64,000 bases of DNA, taken from positions 62,001 to 126,000 of the forward strand of contig WNNJ02001167.1 in NCBI GenBank assembly GCA_012934845.2, read 5' to 3'. Every line of letters starts with the position of its first letter. The first letter of the stretch is position 1. The notes below the pieces were generated by a model. That model was not told the origin of the DNA, ran no database searches, and saw only the letters and a program-made list of their open reading frames with translations. The translations under genes were made by a program, and so were the position numbers. This DNA is from Pomphorhynchus laevis. Lineage: Eukaryota > Acanthocephala > Palaeacanthocephala > Echinorhynchida > Pomphorhynchidae. Below, in pieces: positions 33,477-45,343 of the stretch.

Positions 33477-34861
33477 TTTGTGCTTATTGGAAATGTTGCG
33501 GATTAGTTTGTTGGCACAAAAATCACATAGTCTTCTTTAGACTTATTCTTGTCCCAGGCGATTGTGGAGAATCAAGGTAGAGGAGCATACTTTATGTCTA
33601 ACGAAAAGTTTAAGAGAAAGTCGAGGCGTCGTGGTAGGATCCACATAATTTTGGATTTTTCAGGATTCAGAGAAAGGCGAAGGGAAGAAAGATAATTGGA
33701 AATTGAGACAAGACAGTCGGAAGCAGAAACACTAAGATCTTGAATATGATAAGCAGGTGCATGAGCATAGATGAGAATGTCATCAGCATATTGCATAGCA
33801 TGGAAGTTAAATTTATGAGAAATCGAAGACAAATCACCGGGAAGAAGAGAGATAAGCATAGGGCCTAATACGGAGCATTGTGGAACACCGAACGGGATGG
33901 ATGAAGGATGGGAGAGAGAAGAGTTAGAATATACGCGAAATGTACGGTTTGATAGATATGAAGAAAACCATGATACAGTGGGTAAAGAGAAGTCATAATC
34001 ATGACGAAGGCGATGGAGAAGAATCTAGTGATCGACGATGTTAAAAGCATATGAGAGATCAAGGGAAACTATGACACTACATAATTTTTGATCGCACGCG
34101 ATGAGTAAGTCGTTATAAACTTTAAGACATGCAATTTAAGTAGAGTAATTAGAACGGAAAGCAGCTTGGAAGGGAGGAAATAAGTTGGAGGAAAATAGAT
34201 ATGCATTAACTCGCTTAAGAAGACGCTCAAGGAGTTTAGAGAGGGTTGTAGAAGCGAGATAGTATGGTACACAGATGGTAGTTATGGGTCGAGATATTGC
34301 TTTTTGAGGAGAGGACGAACAGTGGCGCATTTCCAGATGGAAGGAAATGTACGGCTACGGATGGACGAGTTGAACAATGTGGTTAGGAAAGGTGAGATAG
34401 AGGAGCTGATATTTTTAAGCAAGTGAGTTGGAATTGGGTTAGAAGGAGAGGTTTTATTAGGTAATGACATGAGAACCGAAGAAACTTCATCAGACGAAAC
34501 GGGAAGGTGGAATAGCCCTGGGAGGGAAATATATAAAGACAAGAGAGGATACAAGGGACATATGGCTAGAAGAGAAAGTAAATTAGATAGCTTAGATTGT
34601 AGCTAAGAAGAAAACTCATAAGGATTTATGCTACACGGGATAGATAATCTTGAAAGAATTGATTTTAAGATTTTTTTATGAGATTAAGAGTTGGAAGAGG
34701 ACTCAAGTTGATTTCACCAAAATAGAGTACGCTTATTTCGCATACGAATGAGATGAGAACAGTAAAGAGAAAGATTGGAAGCACGAAGATTTGGAGTGAG
34801 TGAGTTTAGAGAACGTTTAAGAAAACGATTAAACACACTAAAACAGTGGAGGAGTCGACAC
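33477..34861 (-). mobile_element. CR1/L2-like LINE (family 2), RT portion without 3' end
   Basis: Reading the minus strand from 34861 down: pre-RT linker (LLHCFSVFNRFLKRSLNSL), RT fingers (LPVSSDEVSSVLMSLPNKTS, STLSKLLERLLKRVNAYLF), AFRSNYST, and the palm with MQYADDILIYAHAPAYH and LRLSLNPEKSKIMWI. It stops at about 33570, before the thumb, and is joined to a scrap of ORF1 (33477-33565). Several frame changes break it. The missing 3' end is unusual for simple 5' truncation and points to later deletion or recombination. Confidence 0.75.
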
Positions 34862-36900
34862 TTAGTTAATCTGATTAGATGGTCAAATCCGTATATATGA
34901 TGAATGAACGAGACTCGGAATGTTTTTGAAAGCACACATTATAACTTACTGATATCGCATTCTCCCAAATTAAAAACACAGGGAAGTTCGTTCTTGGTTC
35001 GATGGGCTTCGGTATCACTCACGCGCACATATGCTTGCATTTCATTGTGTTGTGGACAACTATATTATGAGTCTTTCAAACAAATTAGGAATAAATTTAC
35101 CATTCTCAAGAGTACGAAGCGTAGTCAGTTTGATGATAAGTTGAGTTAAATGGATGACAAGGTTCTATTCTCTTACATTCGCAAAATTAGGATGATTCTC
35201 AAAGCGAGGTCACGTGTAATGGTGTAATGGCAAACATTTGCTGAGGAGTTCTCATCGATGTTTTGCTCTTCACGGAGGTAAAGTTTGCTCTCAAAAGGTT
35301 CAGAAACATTCGATCGCTCTAATCTGTTGTTTTGTGCTGACGGTGTTTTGAAGCTTCTCTGTAAACTAAAACCGAACACCGCTGCAGGTCCGGACGGACT
35401 TCCCTCAATTCTTTTGAAAAAATTACTCTTCAAATATATTCATATGTTTTTCGTATGTTTCAGTTTCTATTCTTCAATATATTCTATTCTTCAACTCCTT
35501 CGTTGGAAGGAGTTCATTGTAGTTTCATTATATAAAAAAGGAGATCGACAAGTGTGTAAGAACTATTGCCCAGCTGCCTGAGCATGTATTATTTGTAAGT
35601 TGCTTAAAAAGCTAAAGTCAGAAACATGTATTCTGATTTGGAAAGCTACAATAAACTCACTGACACACAACACTGTTTCAGACCTAATAGATCAACAATA
35701 AGTAACCTGTTGGTTGCTTCCAACTTATGGCAGTCTTCATTAGATGGACGAGTTCAATCGGATGTACTTTTTGTTGATTTCTCATATGCTTTTGATTCAG
35801 TTTCGCATGATCGCCTCATTCACAAATTGAGGTCACTTAGTGTCTGCCCAATGTATGTCGCCTGGATTGTAAATTACTTAAGTTCACGCTCTTTCAGAGT
35901 ACGTGTAGATGCAGATATGTCCACCTCATTCACTATTCATTCTGGCGTTCCACATGGTGCTATTATCTCACTACTTCTTTTTATTGTCTATATCAATGAT
36001 CTCCCATATGTAATTCGTTCTTATGTCGTTATGTATGCTGACGATTTTAAGATATGGCGGTGTATTAGAGATGGGAGGGACATTAAGATCCTTAAAGAAG
36101 ATCTGACACGTCCAGAAAAATTGGCATCGAAAAATGGCTTGAATGTTGACCGCTCTAAAAGTGCGTACTTGTCCATTGGATCTTTACTCAACTCATCGTA
36201 TCAGATTGGTTCGATTCAAATGAGCCAAGTAAGTTAATTCAAAGATCTTGGTGTGATGATGACCATTAGCTTAAAAACGAATGTTTATACTATAAATATT
36301 TTTAATCGAAGCTATCGTAATATATGGATGTCTTTCAAGTCTTTTGATCGGATAAGTCCATCAATGTTCAAGCGACTATTTTGCTCTTATATTCTACCCA
36401 TCCTTGAATACGGTTTAACTGCAACTTATCCACAGACTTCAAGGGAATCCCGTGACATTGAGAACTTGTTACGTAAAAGGGTCACGAATGATTCCGAATT
36501 TCTTTAATTTGAGATATGCTGAACGTTTGACATCTCCACGTGTCGGCACATTAAAATATCGCAGATCGGCCATTGATTTATCAACTGCGGTCAAAATTGT
36601 TTTCGATGGCTTTTGTGGCCTCTCTAGCTTATTATCCGTGAATGATAGACAAGAAACTCGTGGGCATGTGTGGAAACTAATAAAGCCAACTACAAGAATT
36701 CCTGCTCACCATCGATTTGCAACCAGGGTAATTAACGGACGGAATGCACTAAAATGCCTTGATATCTCTAGTAGTATATCTAGTGATGCTATCAAGAAAG
36801 CCATCGAAACCGAGAGAAGGAATTTGCGTCTATTTGATTGCATTTTTCTGTTGATGTATTTTTTATCATGTTTTGTAAGCGACACGAGCTTGTAGCTCAT
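34862..36900 (+). mobile_element. CR1-like LINE (family 1), most complete RT
   Basis: Plus-strand copy with the longest RT frames of this family. Linker at ~34870-35150; fingers at 35285-35580 (LLCKLKPNTAAGPDGLPSI); palm at 35626-36237 with CFRPNRSTISNLL, VLFVDFSYAFDSVSHDRL, FTIHSGVPHGAIISLLLF and VVMYADDFKIWR; thumb and C-terminus at 36253-36895 (DRISPSMFKRLF, LEYGLTATYP, RGHVWKLIKP, HRFATRVINGRNAL). Catalytic FVDF...YADD residues are kept, but stops and frame changes lie at about 35580, 36235 and 36505. No 5' ORF1 is seen. It starts where the neighbouring minus-strand LINE ends. Confidence 0.85.
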
Positions 36901-37344
36901 TTGTTTCTGTTTGTTATATTTTTTTATTTAAAAATAAATTTACAATTCATAGGTTACCCTCGAATAGGTCCTTAAATTTATTGAAAATATTTATTTGCCA
37001 TATTTTTTACACCCCATTATGAAAGGGTCGTGATCGTTCGTCTCAAGTGATATGATCCGGTGATATGATTTTAGTTCCTTTTTCTATTGAATGTAATAAA
37101 GCAGATTTTGAAACAACATCCAAATAGGTATTTAATAGGTCATTTATGATTTGTATGTAACTATTATTATTGATAATTATTTAATAATTATCTCAAGATA
37201 TCTCAATTCTTGTTATTGCTGATTATTTTCGGAACAAAAATTGTTTCACAAACAATTTTTTATGAATGTCATTTTGACATTTGTCTAACAAGTATCAAAA
37301 TGTTAGGTGCACGTGTATCAAAATTAGGGGTGCAAATCCTACTA

Positions 37345-37960
37345 ACAAATTAAATCAGCTAACTGAGTCTACGTATTTAATATAATTATAAAATAAACAA
37401 AACATAATAATGCTAAATCAAAATTTAATAATTAAATAATAAAATTAATAATTGTTTTTAGATTTTCTATAATTTAAATCAAGTTAAAAAAAATAAAATT
37501 GAAATTTAAAAAGTCATTTTTATGAATTAACTAATAAATAACAGACGTTGTATCAGAATAAGAATTAGAGGTCATCAGGAGGAACTGCTATGCTATCAGG
37601 TTTCGGCCCCTAACTCCTCTACCCAACATAACACCGGAGCCAAATACATGCTAATGATGTATTTCATTAGAAGTCATCAGGAGGAACTGATGTTCAACTA
37701 AGATTTTCTATAATTTAAATCAAGTTAAAATAAAAAATTGAAATTCAAAATAAACGTCATTTTTATGAATTGACTAATAAATAACAGACGTTGTATCAGA
37801 ATAAGAATTAGAGGTCATCAGAAGGAACTGCTATGCTATCAGGTTTCGGCCCCTAACTCTTCTACCCAACATAGCAGCGGGGCCAAATACATGCTAATGA
37901 TGTATTTCCTCTGAAATACATCATTTTTAGTATCAAAATGTTAGGTGCACGTGTATCAAA
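37345..37960 (+). repeat. Two TIR-family copies in tandem
   Basis: The first copy starts at the terminus ATCAGCTAACTGAGTCTACG (about 37351) and ends in its core near 37665. The second (about 37695-37910) lacks the outer end but has the best-preserved core (37828-37907). The ~60 bp ...ATCAAAATGTTAGGTGCACG...GGTGCAAATCC lies on both sides (about 37295-37345 and 37932-37978), as if the pair entered this sequence and duplicated it. From 36901 to 37294 there is nothing recognisable. Confidence 0.75.
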
Positions 37961-38405
37961 ATTAGGGGTGCAAATCCTATTAAGATTCCTCCATGTAGCG
38001 CACTCTGGGCAATGCTAGTTGTTTAAGCATCCACTGATAGCTAAATCTGAAAGGTCGCATTATCTGTCTGCTAAAAAAACGACTTTAATAAATTATATCT
38101 TCATATTAATAATAATTTTTAAATAATTGTTGTTCAGATTTACAGATAATTTTTATTTTATCTTCTATTACTTGAATTTTTTGAAAATCATGACAATTTA
38201 TGTTGTGAGCATATGAAAATTTAAAAAATTATTAAACCCTCTATTATTACACTTTTTAAAATGCTTCAAATGCTGGCAAATTAAAAACAAGGCAAATTAA
38301 ATTGGTAAAACATATCTAGTACTATATCTAGCAGTTTCTCTCCACAATAAAAGTAAAATTTAAATGGTTAATATTTAAAGCTCTGTTAATTTTATGTAAA
38401 GTCGC

Positions 38406-38592
38406 TTATTTCAATGGCATTTTGCATACATTAGCAACAATTGCCACGTTTTGAGGTGTGATGGATTCATTCACATAATTCAATAGTTCTGCGGAAGAAT
38501 TCAGTTGAAATGCGCTAAGTCGAGCATGATCTAAAAACATCTTAGCTGCGTTTCCAATCAATTTTCGTTGGTAATCAGTAAGTTGACCAATT
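38406..38592 (-). CDS. Candidate terminal exon of an unidentified gene
   Basis: The minus strand has a strong acceptor (TTACTTATTTTAG, ending at 38593). A 187-nt open stretch then ends in TAA: IGQLTDYQRKLIGNAAKMFL, then DHARLSAFQLNSSAELLNYV, NESITPQNVAIVANVCKMPLK. The peptide looks like genuine, mostly helical protein and differs in composition from the surrounding LINE frames. I do not recognise the family. Upstream exons would lie above 38593 on the minus strand, but I find none before the LINE at 38.9 kb, so the gene may be split by insertions or be a relic. Confidence 0.45.
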
Positions 38593-38939
38593 CTAAAATA
38601 AGTAATAAATCGCAATGTTGTGAAAAAGTTGTCAAAGTTATAATATAATATACATAATATTACAATATTAAAATATTATATAATATAATACTATAATATT
38701 TGTTATAATATAACATTTTTATAAAATAACTCCCTCTGACACTTAATTATTCCCTCTAAATCGAAAGTACAATTAAAGCAAAAAATACGACGATCGTCAA
38801 AGTAAAATGCTAATTTTACTTTATTTTATGATAATCTAAATCGATTAATATTAATATTAATTTCTTTTATTTCCACTAAATTAGCTAGCAAAAGCCCTAC
38901 AGAACTCAGAAATAGGTTAAATGACGGTCTAAATATTCT

Positions 38940-39780
38940 CATTCGGAATTTTCGTGTGTGCCGGTTGAAACCACACGTTCGCTTGTGCCCTTTATTTTCA
39001 CTAAATTATCTAGCGAATTTTTTGACCCTGATTGTACATTGTCTGTTAATGCCAATTACTCTTCTAATTATAATTGCTGCCTTACCTTTGTATACCCATC
39101 ATGTTTATTATCAAATGCAGGAAGAATTAATAACAAGCTACCTGAATTGGCGATTATTGCATCTCAGTACTATGCAGAATAATTAATTTAATTAATAATT
39201 AATTAGTTCTCAGTAATTAATTTTATTAATTACTGAGGGCTGGATCTTTAATAAATTACTTGAAGTAGCTAATCGTAAGAGTTACATTTTTTATCTCATC
39301 GGCAATTTAGAAAAGGAGGTAGGGTGGCTATCAAAAGGCAAAAACGACACTCAATTATTTCCTATTCTAATTAAGGCAGCATCATGCCTTGATTTCGAAT
39401 ATGCGGTGTTACATTTGCTTCAACAAATTAACATTAAATCATGTTATAGTATATTCATTTTAATATACCGTCCGCCTTCAGGAAATCTTGAATTTTCCCA
39501 TAAGATCTTAGTATCTTTATTGAAGGAGCTGCGAACGTTGTATAATTACATTATCCTTGCTGGCGACTTTAATAATCTAGATTTTGACGTATTTACTCAT
39601 GAATAAGGTATCTTGCAAATTGTCCAATTTCCGACTCGAGGAAAGTCAATCCTTGATAAAATATTTACAAACGCTGATATCTATTTCTATAATATTATCC
39701 AACTATCTCCATTAGCAGAATCATACCATTGCTCCATTTTAGACGGATCCAATTGATCTTAAATCTCCTCTCAATACTAT
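38940..39780 (+). mobile_element. CR1-like LINE, endonuclease portion
   Basis: The translation begins with AGRINNKLPELAIIASQYYAE (39118-39180), the usual start of an APE-type LINE endonuclease. It continues at 39406-39760 with IFILIYRPPSGNLEFSHKIL, IILAGDFNNLDFDVFTHE, IVQFPTRGKSILDKIF and LAESYHCSIL. The catalytic blocks YRPP and GDFN are visible. A short AT palindrome (39185-39240) and a stop after VFTHE interrupt it. The element ends where the Gypsy-like sequence begins. Confidence 0.7.
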
Positions 39781-39789
39781 TAACAAGTC

Positions 39790-42700
39790 GTTATGTAGTA
39801 ACCAATATTATGGTCTCATCCAAATCATATCTGGTTGCATTGAATCACGGATAACTAAGTTTGAATTAGGTATCAAGCTGCAATATCTTGATGAACAAGA
39901 GGAAACATTATTGTCGATGCTGCTCGAAGAAGGTGCATTAGCTGTTTACCTCGAACGAAAGATTGCAAAGGAAATTAAAATGTGTCTAATGAAAGCTTTT
40001 GGTCTTAATCCGTTCAGTGCATTTGAACTGTTGATAGCGAAAAGATGGTCAGGAGAACCAATCGATGTATTCGTCGCAAAAGTAAAAAGCCTGTGTCGTT
40101 AAGCTGTGTTGATAATGACGTTTTATTGAAGCAATTATTCGTAACGTCATTACCAAATCATATCTCTAAGGAATTTCAGTCACTGCCTGGTGTCAAAAAG
40201 TTGACAGTTGAGGATATAGTTAGTCGTATCCGAGTTCTGGTAGCCAATGAATATGATTTCCAAATGAATACGTGCGCACTAGTGGATAGTCGTGAACGAC
40301 AAATAACGCCCGAATCTATGAGCGAAGGCCGTAAAGCCAGCGATTCAAATGAAAACAAGCATCATATATTCTAATATATGACAGGAGTAAACGACGTCGG
40401 AGTAAACGACGCATTTATTGTCAGAATTGTAAAAAGCTCGAACACATTTCAATCGGGAAACGATCAAGGTAGAGATGCATTGCCGGAACAGGCTCCACCT
40501 CAATAATTGCCACCGACATCCTTCTGATTGTGAATGCTAAAGTAAATAAACAGTACTGTCAGGCATTAATAGATACAGGATGCAGTCATACTATCGTATT
40601 TTCAGACATGGTGCGTGAATGGCAAGGTAAGAGTTTACGATTTTGTTAGCATGCCGATACAATGCTTGGGATATTGAAGAGTCAAAATAGAAATTAATGA
40701 TATCTATGTGGATGAAAATTTCTTAGAAATAAAAAATTGGCGTCGCCAGTTAAGGTAATTATAGGCATGCACACCACACGACAGATTAGAGGTGTTAAGG
40801 TGTGTAGAAATGAGTTTGAGTTCATTCCACCAAAAGCTTTAAACAAAACAATCGATCTAAAAATACCATCGATGATAAAGGTACACGATAAAGATTTTGA
40901 GGCGATCTTCGACGGATCAACTTGGATAGTGAACTGGAATTGGTTAAAAAATACAATTAGCCATTATAAGAATGTGTAAAACGCTGATATAAACGCGAAA
41001 TTCCACAAGGAGATAGAAAACTGTATAGAAGAAGGAACTCTTATAAAGTGACACAAAAACGTTGGCGTGATTCCGTTGTTAGCAGTACATCATATATTAA
41101 AACAAAAAGTGCGACCACTACTGGACTTCAGGAATGGAGTAGATACTTGACGAACCATACAGGACTCGATGCTCCAGTTTGCGAAGAGATTATTCGTATT
41201 TAGAGACGAATTAGAGGATCAGCCAAAATTGTCGACCATAAAATGCTTATTTACAAATCCACGTTGAAAGGGCATTGTGGAAGTACCAATCGGTAAACTA
41301 CAAAGGTCAGACGTATTGCCTCACTCGATTAAGTTTGGGGCTGTGCAGAGGATAATGTCTTCGATATTACGGGAAATGTCAAGAGATCCCCAAATTAAAC
41401 AAGGAACTAGCGCATATATGGACGACATTCTTGTGGACGAGAGTATCGTTTCGTCAGATATTCTTATAAGTCATCTGCGGTTGTTTGGTTTAGTGGCAAA
41501 GAGCTCGATGAGCATTGAAGTAAATCAAGTTTTGGGAATTATGATAACTAAAAACAGCCACGGCAGTCTTGAGTTTACAAGCGGATCGGTGTTGGAAATT
41601 GAATCACTTTAAACGAAACGTATGACAAGACGCGAACTATATTTTTTGCGGGAAATTAACGAGTCCTTATCCCTTTGCTGACTGGCGGCGAATAGCATGT
41701 AGCATGTGCAAACGACTTGCTTGCGGTCAAACATGGGATGACCATATTAACGACAGAGCTAGAGATATTTTGAAACGAATTGTAAACCAAGTTGTTAACG
41801 ATCCCGTTCGTGGCGTGTGGACTGTAGATAATTGCAGTCCTGGAGTAGTGTGGTGTGATGCTAGCAACTTAACGACAGGTGTATGTTTGGAAATAAATGA
41901 AAATATTATTGAGGACGCAACTTAGCTAAGACGAAAATCTGACTATCTGCATATCAACGTAGCAGAGTTGGAATCAATTATACGAGGAGTGAATCTTGCC
42001 ATCAAATGAGGCTTGGTAGATGTTTGCGTAAAAACGGATTCGAAAAAAGTAATTCATTGGTTGAACATCGCAATTTCGAAGTTGAAAAGATCGCGCACTC
42101 GCCGGGTAGCAGAAATGGTAATTCGCCGACGCCTTTGTGTTTTCGAATCGATTATGCATGAAACAGAATTAAATGTTCAACGGACTTATGCAGAGTCGTC
42201 TTAGAATAAGGCTGACAATCTACCCAGTGTTGACTTAAAACGTATGTCGGATCATAGTGTGTTATGTCCTATCTCACTTCTCCCAACCCTCTCTAAACTC
42301 CTTGAGCGTCTCGTTCTTAAGCAAGTTAATGCAATGCATATCTCTTTTCTTTAACTTATTTCCTCTCTTCCAAGTCGATTTTCGCTCTAATTACTCTGCC
42401 GAAATTGCATGTCTTAAAGTTTATAACGACTTACTCATATCGCGCGATCATAAATTATGTAGTGTCATAGTTTCTCTTGATATATCGTCTGCTTTTGACA
42501 TCGTCGATCACTCGATTCTTCTCCATCACCTTCGTCATGATTATGGCTTCTCTTTACCTACTGTATCATGGTTTTTTTTTCATATCTATCAAACTGTACA
42601 TTTCGCGTCTATTCTAACTCTTCTCTCTCCCATCCTTCGTCCATCCCGTCCGGTGTTCCGCAAGGCTCCGTATTAAGCCCTATGCTTTTCTCTCTTCTTC

Positions 42701-43962
42701 TCGGTGATTTGTCTTCGATTTCTCATACATTTAACTTCATGTTATGCAATATGCTGATGACATTCTCATCTATGCTCATGCACCTGTTTATCGTATTCAC
42801 GATCTTAGTGTTTCTGCTTCCGACTGTCTTGTCTCAATTTCCAATCATCTTTCTTCCCTTCGCCTTTCTCTGAATCCTGATAAATCCAAAATTATGTGGA
42901 TCCTATCTCGACGCCTCGGCTTAGAACCTCTCTCCGTATCATTAAATTCTACAATTCTTCCTATCGTTGATAATCTCGTTTTCCTAGGCTTCCATTTCGA
43001 CAACCGACTTTCACTTAATCCTTTTGCTAGAGATAAAGTACGCTCATCTTCCTTGATACTTCGCAACCTCCGTCAAGTTCGTAGATTGATCGATTTCCAT
43101 TCTTGTATGAATCTCATATTTTCTCTCATTTTTTCTAGACCCGATTATTGTCTTAGTCTATTTTCCAAGTCACCTAAATCCAATCTTCTTCCCCTACAAC
43201 GCATCGTCAACGCAGCCGTTCGAATTATCCTCCGTCTTCGTCGTTTTGATCATACATCCTACCATCTTGCTTCTCTCGATTTGCCTACAATTTATTGTCG
43301 TGTTCAAATTCGTCTTCTTCTCGTTCCTTTCCGCCTTGTCACTTTTCATACCCCTTCATTTCTCAACCTTGTCAGTGGACTTGTAAGCGTGCAGCTTGTA
43401 CGCATTTGCCACGTTAAATAAATTTGTATGATTATGTATGCTTACTAGTTTAGATCCTTCAAAACTACCATCCCTGCGAAAACTACACAATTTACACCAT
43501 TTCGGAGCGGAGAGGTGGTATTTTCTGGTGAAATTAGTAAGATCAGATGCTAAGAAAGGAGAAATCGAGCAGATAGTGCTCACTTGCCAACCGTGTCAAT
43601 CCAAAGATCCTGCGCCAAATTCAGCTCCTCGTGGGGTATGCACGATACCTGTAAACTGGTTGAGGCTCGCCATAGGCATAACTCACTACAGACGAAAACC
43701 GTTTTTTACAGTTGTAGACAGTGGACCGAGTAGATTCGCCATCTGTAAGGATTTATGGGATGAAAGTTCAGAAGAGGTATGTGCAAAGCTGCAAGAGATT
43801 TTTATGTTTCGAAGTCCTCCTGTGGAATTGTTAGTGGACAATGGGAAGAGATTTCGCTCTAGCCAGTTTAAAAATATATGCATGAATTGGGATGTTTCTA
43901 TTATTTTCCGAGCTGCTTATCGACCCCAAGGAAACAGTGTGGTTAATGATGAATTAGAATAG
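39790..43962 (+). mobile_element. Gypsy-like LTR retrotransposon fossil, interrupted by a LINE
   Basis: Broken element with parts in the usual Gypsy order: gag-like region (~39840-40370), zinc-knuckle/protease region with a DTGCS active-site motif (~40400-40980), reverse transcriptase (~40980-41620, with a YMDD-type catalytic box), RNase H (~41700-42240), and integrase (~43440-43960). I see no LTRs. It has many breaks (ten or more), and its 3' end is cut at 43962 by another LINE. A LINE fragment of ~1.2 kb lies between RNase H and integrase. It is clearly old. Confidence 0.75.
42250..43430 (+). mobile_element. CR1/L2-like LINE (family 2) inserted in the Gypsy-like fossil
   Basis: 5'-truncated LINE running from the RT fingers to the 3' end. 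Blocks: ISLLPTLSKLLERLVL (as LLPTLSKLLERL near 42280), YNDLLISRDHKLCSVIVSLD, ISSAFDIVDHSILLHHLRHD, MQYADDILIYAHAPVYRIHD, LSLNPDKSKIMWILSRRLG, RPDYCLSLFSKSPKSNLLPL. The 3' terminal hairpin is GTAAGCGTGCAGCTTGTACGC, followed by ATTTGCCACGTTAAATAAA (about 43383-43424). Frame changes occur near 42560-42750 and 43350. The sharp 3' end shows it entered the older element by retrotransposition. Confidence 0.85.
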
Positions 43963-45340
43963 ACGCGAAAGGAACGGTCGGATACATATGAGGCGAACCA
44001 TGCTACGGAGGAGGAATAAAAGCCGTAATCATAACGAAGACGAGAAGTGAGGACGGAGTGGTCGACAATGTCGAATGCGGAGGAGAGGTCGAGGGAGATG
44101 AGAACACTATATAGAGCCTTGTCTCGAGAAATGAGTAAGTCGTTGTACACTTTTATGCATGCGATTTCTGTCGAGTGATTAGAGCGGAAAGCGGATTGGA
44201 AAGGAAGGTACAGATTGGATGAGGAGAGATAAGTGTTGATTTGTATTAAGATGAGGCGTCCTAAGAGCTTAGAAAGAGTAGGGAGTAGTAAAATGGGGCG
44301 ATAGCTAGGAAGGGAGGGGTCGAGCGATTGTTTCTTAAGGAAGGGACGAACGATTGCGGATTTTCAGTGTGAAGGGAAGATCCGACTGCGGATGAACGAG
44401 TTAAACAAGGTTGTGAGAAATGGGGATATCGATGAGCATATAGATTTTAATATGCGAGTAGGCAGGGGCTCGGCAGGTGAGGTTTTGTTGGGCAAGGACA
44501 TGAGGACAGATGATACTTCTGTAGGTGAGACAGTGAGAAGATGAAAGAGTTCCGGAAGGATGAGGTTAGACTGGCCAGAGTGGGATAGGATGGAGACCGG
44601 GGTGTGAGAGAGCAACGTGAATACTTTAGTCTGGAGAAATGACGAATAATCATTTGCATTGATGTTGCACGGCGAAGAGGAGCGAGCAAGGATTGAGTTT
44701 AAAGTATGCCAGAGAGTCTTAGAGTTGAATGAAGTGATGATTTTATGCTGCCAGGAGTTGCATTTGGTACGTAGTAAGTTGAGATGAGATCGGCGAAGAG
44801 CAAGATAGGAATCACAGAAAGACGGAGTGATCGAGCGGAAATCACGTCTGAGAGAGCGGTGATAGACTCGAAAAGCATGGCGGAGTCGACGCTTTGAGAG
44901 TAGGCATTGGATGTCAAACCATGGGGCACGGTGCAAGCGACGGTGTGGGTGAGACTTGAAGGGCAAGAGAATATCGAGAGTGGATGTGAGTTCAGAGTCG
45001 AAAACAAGGCGAGATCGTGAGGATATGAATATGTTATTGTAGGTAATAATAGAAACGATTTGAGTAAGGCAAAGCGGAGAAGGGAGAGGTCAAGATTTCT
45101 CCAAGGGCGACGTAGGATTGTAGGTGTGTGAGGAGGGGTGTGGTTGCGAGTGAGATCAAGGGTAATAAGAAAGTGATCGGATAGACCATGATAAGAGATG
45201 GACAGTAAGGTGTAGGCAGCAAAATGATCGGGGACAGCAATGAAGTCGAGTGCCCCACCAATGGGGCACTGGACATCATCGAGTGAGCTGGAATGAGCAC
45301 TCTTCCAGCTTGCTCATTCCCGCGTGGGTTATACGATGTA
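43963..45340 (-). mobile_element. CR1/L2-like LINE (family 2), endonuclease end to RT palm
   Basis: From 45340 down on the minus strand: end of the endonuclease (LSISYHGLSDHFLITLDL-like readings), the frame 44966-44364 (HRRLHRAPWFDIQCLLSKRR, TLWHTLNSILARSSSPCN, VSSVLMSLPNKTSPAEPLPT), then palm residues VYNDLLISRDKALYSVLISL and LDLSSAFDIVDHSVLTSRLR. It stops abruptly at 43963 after RSFRVYSNSS, without the YADD box or the 3' end. It lies between two Gypsy-like fossils in opposite orientations. Confidence 0.8.
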
Positions 45341-45343
45341 TAT

